Source: Ruminococcaceae bacterium UBA5401 (lineage in GTDB: Bacteria > Bacillota > Clostridia > Oscillospirales > Acutalibacteraceae). Taken from it: DNA of 10,961 bases. The stretch lies in contig DHOB01000080.1 in NCBI GenBank assembly GCA_002409675.1, positions 1 through 10,961 of the forward strand, in the 5' to 3' direction. The notes beneath the pieces were generated by a model that made no database searches, was not told where the DNA came from, and worked only from the letters and a program-made list of their open reading frames with translations. The position numbers were made by a program, and so were the translations under genes. This document shows positions 1 through 5,856 of the stretch, piece after piece (positions within the stretch are counted from its first letter, which is position 1; the number at the start of each line of letters is the position of its first letter).

Positions 1-148
1 TCAGGCTTTCGCAGGCCGGCAAAGCCGATTCCGACCCGCCGGTACGCTGCCAGCCATAAAGACGGACGGCCGGGAAAATCAGGAACGCACGGGAGGGTGG
101 TCAGACGGCTCCCGCGGCCCTGTTCCCCGGCCGCCCGCTGCAGAGCAC
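1..148. other. Left-edge region without a supported gene
   Basis: No convincing protein gene is visible. On the minus strand the longest ATG-started frame running to the edge (57 to 1) is only 18 codons, has no Shine-Dalgarno sequence, and ends in a stop exactly at the window start, so it could be chance. The minus strand can form two 6-bp hairpins (CGGGAG 90-95 with CTCCCG 109-114; GCGGCC 114-119 with GGCCGC 129-134). The stretch also holds one copy (58-89) of a motif that recurs inside the candidate RNA at 267-298. It lies downstream of a strong terminator and may be part of another structured element that continues beyond the window. Confidence 0.4.
58..89. repeat. Degenerate 32-nt direct repeat, copy 1
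   Basis: On the plus strand this reads AAAGACGGACGG, 13 nt, GAACGCA. The same 12-mer and 7-mer with the same 13-nt spacing occur at 267-298. I count 25 of 32 positions identical. Copy 2 lies inside the candidate structured RNA on the minus strand; this copy lies beyond its terminator. Confidence 0.55.
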
Positions 149-192
149 AAAAAAGGCGGCGTACACGGATTCAGACATCCCTGTACACCGCC
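149..192 (-). terminator. Strong intrinsic terminator of the candidate RNA
   Basis: On the minus strand GGCGGTGTACA (192-182) pairs with TGTACGCCGCC (165-155) over 11 bp including one G-U. After one mismatch GGAT/ATCC extends the stem, with a six-base loop. The 3' arm is followed directly by six T residues (154-149). The plus direction has no T run after the stem, so the terminator acts on minus-strand transcripts. Confidence 0.85.
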
Positions 193-259
193 CCGAAAAG
201 CGCCCGCGCCCCTCTTATTCAGCCCCCGCCGCCTTCCTGCACAGAAGGAAATTATCCTC

Positions 260-288
260 TGTACAAAAAGACGGACGGGCGTTATAAT
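260..288 (+). promoter_or_regulatory. Possible plus-strand promoter inside the RNA locus
   Basis: A perfect -10 TATAAT (283-288) is preceded at 17 nt by TGTACA (260-265), a 4/6 match to the -35 consensus. The predicted start near 295 coincides with the first base of the closing stem of the cloverleaf-like fold. A run of six T follows that fold at 384-389, so a short antisense transcript of about 95 nt is conceivable. The minus-strand promoter is much closer to consensus. Confidence 0.3.
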
Positions 289-298
289 AGAGAACGCA
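267..298. repeat. Degenerate 32-nt direct repeat, copy 2
   Basis: This is the partner of the repeat at 58-89, with AAAGACGGACGG and GAACGCA separated by the same 13-nt spacing. It falls inside the candidate minus-strand RNA, just 3' of the multi-branch junction. On that strand CCGTC in the motif can pair with a downstream GGCGG, and the same short pairing is possible in copy 1. Confidence 0.55.
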
Positions 299-404
299 AT
301 GCGCCGAGTATTCGGTTGTGTATGGAGTCTGTGTCTCCGTATGCAGGGGGCGGGTGTTGCAGCACCCGTTCCCGCATTGCACATTTTTTGTGCCCTGTAT
401 CCAG

Positions 405-432
405 ATTATACCGCTTTTCCCCGTATTGTCAA
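405..432 (-). promoter_or_regulatory. Consensus sigma-A promoter driving the candidate RNA
   Basis: The minus strand has TTGACA (432-427), a 16-nt spacer and TATAAT (410-405), both hexamers identical to consensus. It points away from znuC and reads into the region with no protein gene. It is divergent from the znuC promoter, with 30 nt between the two -35 elements. Confidence 0.8.
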
Positions 433-462
433 GGGAAATTTTCAGCATCCGGCGCAGAGCCC

Positions 463-492
463 TTGCAAACGTGAACCGTTTGCGTTTATTAT
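463..492 (+). promoter_or_regulatory. znuCB promoter overlapped by a perfect inverted repeat operator
   Basis: TTGCAA (463-468) and TATTAT (487-492) with an 18-nt spacer form a plausible sigma-A promoter, giving a start near 499 and a leader of about 40 nt to the znuC ATG. A perfect inverted repeat, GCAAACG (465-471), five bases, CGTTTGC (477-483), covers most of the -35 element and spacer. A repressor bound there would block RNA polymerase. The location suits a metal-responsive repressor (Zur, MntR or similar), but the sequence does not match a site I know, so the regulator is not assigned. Confidence 0.5.
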
Positions 493-538
493 AGAGAAGG
501 GCATCCCCAATTCTAACTGCAAAGGGAGAACATCCGCG

Positions 539-1207
539 ATGATTCGGGCAGAAAATCTGTTTTTTTCCTATACCGGCTCGCCGCCCTACGTGCTGCGCGG
601 CCTGAACCTCGAAATCCACCGGGGGGAGTACGTCTCGGTGGTGGGCGAGAACGGCTGCGGCAAAAGCACGCTGATGAAGCTGATTCTGAGGTTCCTGAAG
701 CCGACCTCCGGGAGCATCGAGGCGCACGCCGGCAGAATCGGGTACGTGCCGCAGAGGAGCGATTTTTCCAACTCCGGCTTTCCGATTACGGTGGCCGAGA
801 TGCTGAACAGCTACCGCCGGCTGCTGAAAGTGAAAGACCGCGGCGCCGCCGCGCGGTGCCTGGAGCGGGTCGGGATGACCGCCTTCTCCCGCGCGCTGAT
901 GGGGACGCTTTCGGGCGGGCAGACGCAGAAGGTCCTGATTGCGAGGGCTTTGATCGGGAACCCGGACCTGCTGATTCTGGACGAGCCCTCCACCGGGGTG
1001 GATATCGGGAGCCAGAGGGAAATTTACTCGTTCCTCAAAACGATAAACCGGAAAAACGGGATTACGGTCGTCTCGGTCGAGCATAACCTGGAGGCCGCCG
1101 TGGCGAATTCCACGCTGATTTACCACCTGACGGGCGGCCGGGGACACCTGTGCTCGCCCCGGCAGTACGCCGGAGAATTCATGCGGAAAAACAGGGTGGA
1201 GGGCTGA
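539..1207 (+). CDS. znuC: Zinc/manganese-type ABC transporter ATP-binding protein
   Basis: This is the 222-residue ATPase of a metal-ion ABC importer, which hydrolyses ATP on the cytoplasmic side to drive uptake through ZnuB. All nucleotide-binding motifs are intact: Walker A GENGCGKST (36-44), Q-loop Gln72, signature LSGGQ (124-128), Walker B LLILDEP (144-150) and H-loop His182. The length suits the ZnuC/MntB/TroB family. The start is the ATG at 539, 8 nt after AAAGGGAGAA; the frame is open further upstream, but the extra residues match nothing and include the promoter. It is followed after 2 nt by the permease gene. The metal (Zn, Mn or Fe) cannot be told from the ATPase. The usual substrate-binding protein gene (znuA type) is not next to it. 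Confidence 0.9.
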   Translation: MIRAENLFFSYTGSPPYVLRGLNLEIHRGEYVSVVGENGCGKSTLMKLILRFLKPTSGSIEAHAGRIGYVPQRSDFSNSGFPITVAEMLNSYRRLLKVKDRGAAARCLERVGMTAFSRALMGTLSGGQTQKVLIARALIGNPDLLILDEPSTGVDIGSQREIYSFLKTINRKNGITVVSVEHNLEAAVANSTLIYHLTGGRGHLCSPRQYAGEFMRKNRVEG

Positions 1208-1209
1208 CC

Positions 1210-2034
1210 ATGCTGAGCTACGGTTTCATGCGGAACGCTTTTTTCGTTTCCATTTTCATTTCGATTCTGTGCCCCTGCATCGGCATTTTTCTGGTGCTGC
1301 GGCGCTACTCGATGATCGGCGACACGCTCTCCCACGCGTCGCTGGCGGGGGTCACGCTGGGGCTGCTGTGCGGCGGGAACCCCATCTTCGGCGCGTTCGT
1401 CTTCACGTCGCTGTGCGGCGCGCTGATTGAGTTTCTGCGGACGTACTTCAAAAAGTACACGGATTTGATCCTCACGATTGTGCTGGCGCTCAGCGTGGGC
1501 ACCGCCATCACGATTATCAGCTCCGGCAGGCTGCACGCCAATGCGGACTCGTTCCTGTTCGGCAGCGTGCTGACCGTCACGCGGCTCGACATGGTTCTGG
1601 TGGCGGTCCTCAGCGCGGTCTCCGTGCTGACGGTGATATTCCTCTACGACCAGATGCTCTACATCTCCTACGACGAGGAGGCCGCGAAGGTCGCCGGCGT
1701 GAAGGTCAGGGCCATCAACTACGTGTTCTCCATCCTCGCCGCCTGCGCCATCTCCGCCTCCATCCGGATTGTGGGCGTGCTGGTACTCAGCTCGATGATT
1801 GCGCTGCCGGTCGCCACCGCGCTGCAGCTCGGCAGGGGCTTTCGGGGCACCCTGATTTTTTCGGTGGTTTTCAGCGTGATCGACATCCTGGTCGGGCTGT
1901 TCGCCTCTTTCTATTTCAACGTGGCGCCGGGCGGGTTTACCGCGCTCGTCTCCGTCGCCGTGCTGGTGCTGGTGCTGCTGGCCAAAAGGGTCCGCGCCCG
2001 CATCCGTGGCGCGCGCGGGCCGCAAAAAGCGTAA
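1210..2034 (+). CDS. znuB: Zinc/manganese-type ABC transporter permease
   Basis: This is a 274-residue, strongly hydrophobic membrane protein of the ABC-3 family (ZnuB/MntC/TroC), the channel subunit partnered with the preceding ATPase. It has about seven to eight apparent membrane segments. The family-typical stretch RRYSMIGDTLSHASLAG follows the first segment (about residues 31-47). The charged C-terminal tail (about 258-274) should be cytoplasmic. The ATG at 1210 follows the znuC stop by 2 nt, with TGGAGGG (1197-1203) as the ribosome binding site inside the end of znuC, so the two are translationally coupled. Nothing looks broken. The gene is convergent with ptsI, with a hairpin between them. 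Confidence 0.9.
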   Translation: MLSYGFMRNAFFVSIFISILCPCIGIFLVLRRYSMIGDTLSHASLAGVTLGLLCGGNPIFGAFVFTSLCGALIEFLRTYFKKYTDLILTIVLALSVGTAITIISSGRLHANADSFLFGSVLTVTRLDMVLVAVLSAVSVLTVIFLYDQMLYISYDEEAAKVAGVKVRAINYVFSILAACAISASIRIVGVLVLSSMIALPVATALQLGRGFRGTLIFSVVFSVIDILVGLFASFYFNVAPGGFTALVSVAVLVLVLLAKRVRARIRGARGPQKA

Positions 2035-2074
2035 TGCCCACGTCCCGGCCTGCCGCAAAAGATACGGGCTGCCG

Positions 2075-2110
2075 AAAATGGGGCCGCCGCAGATTTTTCT
2101 GCGGCGGCCC
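2075..2110 (-). terminator. Hairpin between convergent znuB and ptsI; terminator of the mtl-pts operon
   Basis: A perfect 13-bp stem GGGCCGCCGCAGA (2081-2093) pairs with 2098-2110 around a TTTT loop. On the minus strand it is followed by CATTTTC, a short U tract, so it best fits the end of the ptsI transcript, 26 nt after the ptsI stop. On the plus strand it lies 46 nt after the znuB stop but has no T run after it, so termination of znuCB there is less certain. Confidence 0.7.
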
Positions 2111-2135
2111 GCTCATGTTCCGGAGATTTCGTTTT

Positions 2136-3890
2136 CTACCGGGCGGCGTCCTCCCCGCCGGAGGATTCGCGCCGGAATTTTTCGAGCAGGGCGCGGACCT
2201 CGCGCGTGGATCGGCACGCGGCGGCCGCGTCCGCCAGCCGGCGGCAGTCTTCGGTCCCGAGCTTGCCGACGAGGTACTTGACCTGCGCGACGGAATCCGC
2301 CGCCATGCTCAGCTCATCCAGGCCGAGGCCGACCAGCAGCGGCACCGCGAGCGCGTCCCCCGCCATGCCGCCGCACATGCAGACCTGCGTGCCGTTCGCG
2401 TGCGCGGCCTCCGAGACCCGGCGAATCAGCCGGACCACGGCCGGGTGGCAGTAATCGTACAGATAGGAGACCCGCTCGTTCCCGCGGTCCACGGCGACGG
2501 AATACTGGACGAGGTCGTTCGTCCCGATGCTGAAAAAGTCGACTTCCGGCGCCAGAACGTCCGCCATCAGGGCGGCGGAGGGAATTTCGACCATCATCCC
2601 GACCCGGATGTCCCCGTCGAACGGGACGCCCGCCTTCCGGAGCTGGTCCTTCGCCTCCTGCAGCGCCCGCTTCGCGGCGGCCAGCTCCTCATAGCCGGAA
2701 ATCATCGGGAACATCACCGCCAGCTTCCCGTACCGGCTGGCGCGCAGAATTGCCCGCAGCTGCGTGAGGAAAAGGTCCTTCCGGCCCAGGCAGAGGCGGA
2801 TGGCCCTGTACCCCAGGAACGGGTTCGCCTCTTTGCCGATGTCGAGGTAGCTCAGGGCCTTGTCCCCGCCGATGTCCAGGGTGCGGACGATGACTTCCCG
2901 CGGGGCGTAGCACTCCGCGACCTTTTTGTATTCCCGGAACTGCGTCTCCTCGTCCGGCGCCGACCGGCGGGAGAGGTAGAGCTGCTCCGTCCGGAACAGG
3001 CCGACCCCCTCGGCGCCCTCCGCCCTGGAATCCAGCGCGTCGGCATAGGAGCCGACGTTGGCCGCGACGAGGATGCGCTTCCCGTCCGCGGTGCGGGCGG
3101 GCCGGTTTTTGAAGCGGCCGTAAAGCTCCTCCCGCTTCCGCTCCCGCTCCATCTCTTTTTCATACCGCCCGGCCGTGGCCGGCGACGGGTCGGCGATGCA
3201 GACGCCGCGGCCGCCGTCCACAATCAGCTCTTCGCCGTCCCGCACGCCCTCCAGCAGGCCGGCAACCCCCACCACCGCGGGAATCCGCAGCGATTTTGCA
3301 AAAATCGACGTGTGGGAGGTTCTGCCGCCCTTCTCGGTCGCAAACGCCAGGACGTTCCTGCGGTCGAGCTGCACGGTGTCGGAGGGGGAAAGGTCGTCCG
3401 CGACCAGAATCACGGGCCGGCCGACCGAAGAGAGCGCGTTCCCCCGCGCGCCGGAAAGGGCCGCGAGCAGCCGGTTCCCCGCGTCGCGCACGTCCGTGGC
3501 GCGCTCGCGCATATAGCTGTTCGGCATCTTTTCAAAAAGGGCGGCGTACTGCTCCGTGACCTGCGAAACGGCCTGCTCCGGCCGAATCAGCTTTTCGCGG
3601 ATGCGCTTTCTGATTTCGGGGCAGTAAGCCGGATCGGAGAGCAGCGTCTTCTGCCCCCGCAGCACGGAGAGTTCCTCTTTGCCGAGCGTTTCGGAAGAGC
3701 GCGCAATCAGCGCGTCGACTTCACGGGAAGCCCGGTCCACGGCCCGGTCCAGCCGCTCAACTTCATTTTCCGCCTCCGCCGCCGGAATCCCGCCCTGTTC
3801 GGCCGGTCTGGCCGCGTGGCGGTAGAGCAGGGCCTTTCCCCTGCGGATTCCGCGGGAGACGCCGATTCCCTCAAAGGTCTTTTCTGCCAT
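2136..3890 (-). CDS. ptsI: Phosphoenolpyruvate-protein phosphotransferase (PTS Enzyme I)
   Basis: Enzyme I takes phosphate from PEP and passes it to HPr, the first step of every PTS sugar uptake. The 584 residues are near the usual 570-590. The N-terminal phosphohistidine segment is GGRTSHTS with the active His at about 193. The C-terminal PEP-binding barrel has GLFRTEQLYLSR, DIGGDK, NPFLGYRAIRL, MFPMISG, the VGMMVEIPSAA strand, SIGTNDLVQY, and the catalytic Cys in CMCGGMAGD. Three starts are possible (ATGs at 3899, 3896 and 3890). The third gives the family-like MAEKTFEGIGVS and lies 10 nt from a GGAG, so it is chosen; the others add two or three residues. It follows ptsH by 30 nt as the last gene of the mannitol operon. 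Small departures from common motifs (EQLYLSR, CGGMAGD) do not touch the catalytic residues. Confidence 0.93.
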   Translation of the reverse strand: MAEKTFEGIGVSRGIRRGKALLYRHAARPAEQGGIPAAEAENEVERLDRAVDRASREVDALIARSSETLGKEELSVLRGQKTLLSDPAYCPEIRKRIREKLIRPEQAVSQVTEQYAALFEKMPNSYMRERATDVRDAGNRLLAALSGARGNALSSVGRPVILVADDLSPSDTVQLDRRNVLAFATEKGGRTSHTSIFAKSLRIPAVVGVAGLLEGVRDGEELIVDGGRGVCIADPSPATAGRYEKEMERERKREELYGRFKNRPARTADGKRILVAANVGSYADALDSRAEGAEGVGLFRTEQLYLSRRSAPDEETQFREYKKVAECYAPREVIVRTLDIGGDKALSYLDIGKEANPFLGYRAIRLCLGRKDLFLTQLRAILRASRYGKLAVMFPMISGYEELAAAKRALQEAKDQLRKAGVPFDGDIRVGMMVEIPSAALMADVLAPEVDFFSIGTNDLVQYSVAVDRGNERVSYLYDYCHPAVVRLIRRVSEAAHANGTQVCMCGGMAGDALAVPLLVGLGLDELSMAADSVAQVKYLVGKLGTEDCRRLADAAAACRSTREVRALLEKFRRESSGGEDAAR

Positions 3891-3920
3891 ATTCATCATT
3901 CTCCGATCCGCTGTGACGCT

Positions 3921-4187
3921 TTATTCGCCGAAATTGTTCTTAAAAAGCTCCTCCATCGCGGCCATCGCCCGCTCCTCGTCCCTGCCGCTGATTTCGACCC
4001 GGACCGTCTGCCCGCCCGTCAGGCCCAGGCTCATCAGGCCCAGCAGGCTTTTGGCGTCCGCGCCGGTGCCGTCCGCTTTTTTGACCGTCACCTTCGCCTC
4101 GAACGGCGTCATTTTTTCCACCATCACCTGCGCGGGCCGCAGGTGGAACCCGTACTGATTCTGAATCGTAAACTGTCTGCTAAGCAT
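3921..4187 (-). CDS. ptsH: Phosphocarrier protein HPr
   Basis: This 88-residue HPr carries phosphate from Enzyme I to EIIA. The phosphorylated His15 lies in GFHLRPAQ, with Arg17 and Pro18 conserved. The usual Ala16 is Leu. Ser47 in KSLLGLMSLG corresponds to the Ser46 that HPr kinase phosphorylates in Bacillota for catabolite repression, so a regulatory role is plausible. The ATG at 4187 is chosen because the protein then begins one residue from the canonical HPr start; the frame is open upstream within mtlD but in the wrong context. It lies 37 nt after mtlD and 30 nt before ptsI. It might be an HPr dedicated to mannitol or the only HPr of the cell; the window cannot decide. Confidence 0.93.
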   Translation of the reverse strand: MLSRQFTIQNQYGFHLRPAQVMVEKMTPFEAKVTVKKADGTGADAKSLLGLMSLGLTGGQTVRVEISGRDEERAMAAMEELFKNNFGE

Positions 4188-4224
4188 CTTTCCAATCCTT
4201 CCTCGGGATACTGATTGTCTGAAG

Positions 4225-5382
4225 TTACCGTTTGTCTGCCAGCTTTGCGTACTGCTCCGCGATGCGGCCGACCAGAGCGCCGGCTTCTTCCAACCCCGTG
4301 ACCTGCGCGACCGTTTTGCGGATGCCCTGTTCGGCGATTTTCTTCTGGATTTCCGCCGCCTTGGGGTCGCCGCTGTAATCGTAGGCGAAGCCGGCGGCGA
4401 CCGCAAAGACGATGCCGCCGCACTCAAGGCCGTACCGCTCGCAGAGCCTGAGCGGGGCGACCAGCCTGTCGTTGCCGGAGAGCTTGCGCACGGGGTCGCG
4501 GCCGACGCGGGTCAGCTCATCCTGAAGGTAGGCGTTCTCAAACCGGCGGACCAGCTTCTGCGCGTACTGCTCCAGCTCGCCGCGGTCCATGCCGTACTCG
4601 CGGCTCAGGGCCGCGATGGCCTCTTCGTGGAATTTCTTCACGGCGGCGCGGATTTCCGGGTCGCGGATCGCCTCGTGCACATAGCGGTACTTTCTGCGGT
4701 AGCCCGTGTAGGCGATCAGCGCGTGGGCGCCGTTCAGCAGAAAAATCTTCCGCTTGAGGTACGGGGCGAGGTTCTCCACATAGCGGGCGCCCCGGATGGA
4801 GCCGTTGATATGGACTTTGCCGCGCTCGATGTCCCACTCGTAGAAATCCTCAACCGCGACGTCGATGGGGGATTCCCCTTTCGCGGCCGCGGCCGGCACG
4901 ATGCGGTCCACCGCGCAGTTCGGGAAGCCGACCTTTTTGTTCAGGTACGCCTGAAACTCCGGCTCCGCCCCCTCGTAGACCGATTCTTTGAGCATGTCGG
5001 TGGCGAACAGGGCGTTCTCGCAGGCGATGACGTCCAGCGAGCGCTCCGGGCTGGTGCGCCAGCGCTCCCGCAGAGCCTGCTGAAGGACCCTGCCGGTGCT
5101 TTTCAGGTTGTTCGCGCCGATTGAGAGCGTGATGAGGTCCGCGTCCCGCACGGCGGCCGTGAGGGCCGCCCGGTCGTTCAGGGCGACCGCCCCGACGGGG
5201 CCGACGGTCTCCTCCCGCTTTTCGGTGCCGAGCGTGACGACCTTATAGCGGCCGAGCCGGCGGATGCTGTCGACCAGCTTTTCAGAAATATCGACAAAAG
5301 TCAGGTCGTACCCCGATTTTGCCAGAAGGTACCCGATAAATCCTCTTCCGATTTTTCCCGCTCCGAAATGAACCGCCTTCAT
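4225..5382 (-). CDS. mtlD: Mannitol-1-phosphate 5-dehydrogenase
   Basis: This 385-residue protein oxidises mannitol 1-phosphate to fructose 6-phosphate with NAD+, feeding imported mannitol into glycolysis. The N-terminal Rossmann fold has the HFGAGKIGRGF dinucleotide loop (about 5-15) and the acidic Asp31 after the second strand. The polyol-dehydrogenase signature K-x4-N-x2-H is Lys212, Asn217, His220. The length is typical of MtlD. The ATG at 5382 shares its A with the mtlF stop (TGATG overlap), with GAGGGG 8 nt upstream; a GTG codon just before it could serve instead but fits the spacing less well. Translational coupling to mtlF is expected. Confidence 0.95.
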   Translation of the reverse strand: MKAVHFGAGKIGRGFIGYLLAKSGYDLTFVDISEKLVDSIRRLGRYKVVTLGTEKREETVGPVGAVALNDRAALTAAVRDADLITLSIGANNLKSTGRVLQQALRERWRTSPERSLDVIACENALFATDMLKESVYEGAEPEFQAYLNKKVGFPNCAVDRIVPAAAAKGESPIDVAVEDFYEWDIERGKVHINGSIRGARYVENLAPYLKRKIFLLNGAHALIAYTGYRRKYRYVHEAIRDPEIRAAVKKFHEEAIAALSREYGMDRGELEQYAQKLVRRFENAYLQDELTRVGRDPVRKLSGNDRLVAPLRLCERYGLECGGIVFAVAAGFAYDYSGDPKAAEIQKKIAEQGIRKTVAQVTGLEEAGALVGRIAEQYAKLADKR

Positions 5383-5825
5383 CACGCAATCCCCTCTTTT
5401 TCGATGATGGAAAGAATCTCCCCGCCGGTCTTCGCATACCGCAGGCGCTCCACGTTGTTTTTGTCCTGCACGGTCAGGGCCAGCTTGGTCAGAAGGCCGA
5501 GGTGCTCGTCGCCCTTTCCGGCGATGCCGATCACGAGGTACGCCGTGTTTCCCTTGCCGAAATCGACGCCCTCCGGGTACTGGAGAATCACGAGCCCGGT
5601 CTCCAGAATCTCTTTTTTGTATTCGTTCACCCCGTGGGGGATGGCGATGCCGTTCCCGATATAGGTGGTGAATTTCTTCTCGCGCTCTTTCATCCCCTCG
5701 ATGTATCTCGGGGTGACGTAGCGGCTTTTGACCAGAAGGCTGCCCGCCCGTTCGATGGCCTGCTCTTTCGGCTCCGTTTTTAAGTTCAGAAGGATGTTTT
5801 CGGGCATCAGAATCTGTTTCTTCAT
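5382..5825 (-). CDS. mtlF: PTS mannitol-specific EIIA component
   Basis: This is a 147-residue stand-alone EIIA of the mannitol/fructose family. It accepts phosphate from HPr on His64 (motif GIAIPHG) and passes it to the EIIB domain of MtlA. Start (MKKQILMPENILLN) and length match MtlF of Gram-positive bacteria, where EIIA is separate from EIICB. An AAGGGG site lies 6 nt before the ATG. It sits 31 nt after mtlR and overlaps the mtlD start by 1 nt. Confidence 0.95.
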   Translation of the reverse strand: MKKQILMPENILLNLKTEPKEQAIERAGSLLVKSRYVTPRYIEGMKEREKKFTTYIGNGIAIPHGVNEYKKEILETGLVILQYPEGVDFGKGNTAYLVIGIAGKGDEHLGLLTKLALTVQDKNNVERLRYAKTGGEILSIIEKEGIA

Positions 5826-5856
5826 TGTTTTCCCCTTTCAGAATGATGTTGCGCTT

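Larger units (their letters stand above)
149..398 (-). ncRNA. Candidate structured non-coding RNA, about 250 nt, family unknown
   Basis: A perfect sigma-A promoter on the minus strand (405-432) predicts a start near 398, and a strong intrinsic terminator predicts an end near 149. No open frame with a ribosome binding site lies between. The 5' half can fold as a multi-branch junction: closing stem GCAATGCG (380-373) with CGCATTGC (303-296), enclosing CGGGTG/CACCCG (368-363 with 356-351), a roughly 7-bp stem around CGGAG/CTCCA (341-335 with 327-321), and CCGA/TCGG (315-312 with 307-304). The second half forms an ACAGAGGA...TCCTTCTGT rod (about 262-241), then the terminator. I did not see the hallmarks of SRP RNA, RNase P RNA, tmRNA or a T-box (UGGNACCGCG). 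6S RNA is not excluded, but the branched 5' domain does not resemble its rod. A riboswitch leader is possible but no gene starts in the 148 nt after the terminator. Transcription is inferred; the promoter, terminator and pairing potential are seen. Confidence 0.5.

Noticed and set aside
296..380. tRNA or tRNA-like gene suggested by the cloverleaf-like pairing
   Set aside because: Stem lengths and spacing are wrong, and there is no TTCGA-type T loop or plausible anticodon arm on either strand.
149..398. T-box or other known riboswitch leader
   Set aside because: No T-box antiterminator sequence (UGGNACCGCG) or other consensus I know is present, and no gene begins after the terminator within the window.
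215..2058. Two long minus-strand frames (215-1147 and 1120-2058)
   Set aside because: They lie opposite znuC and znuB, whose motifs are intact, and have low-complexity composition.
2034..4214. Very long plus-strand open frame (726 codons) opposite ptsI and ptsH
   Set aside because: It is Pro/Arg/Ala-rich with no recognisable domain, and mirrors real genes with clear catalytic motifs; a shadow frame in GC-rich DNA.
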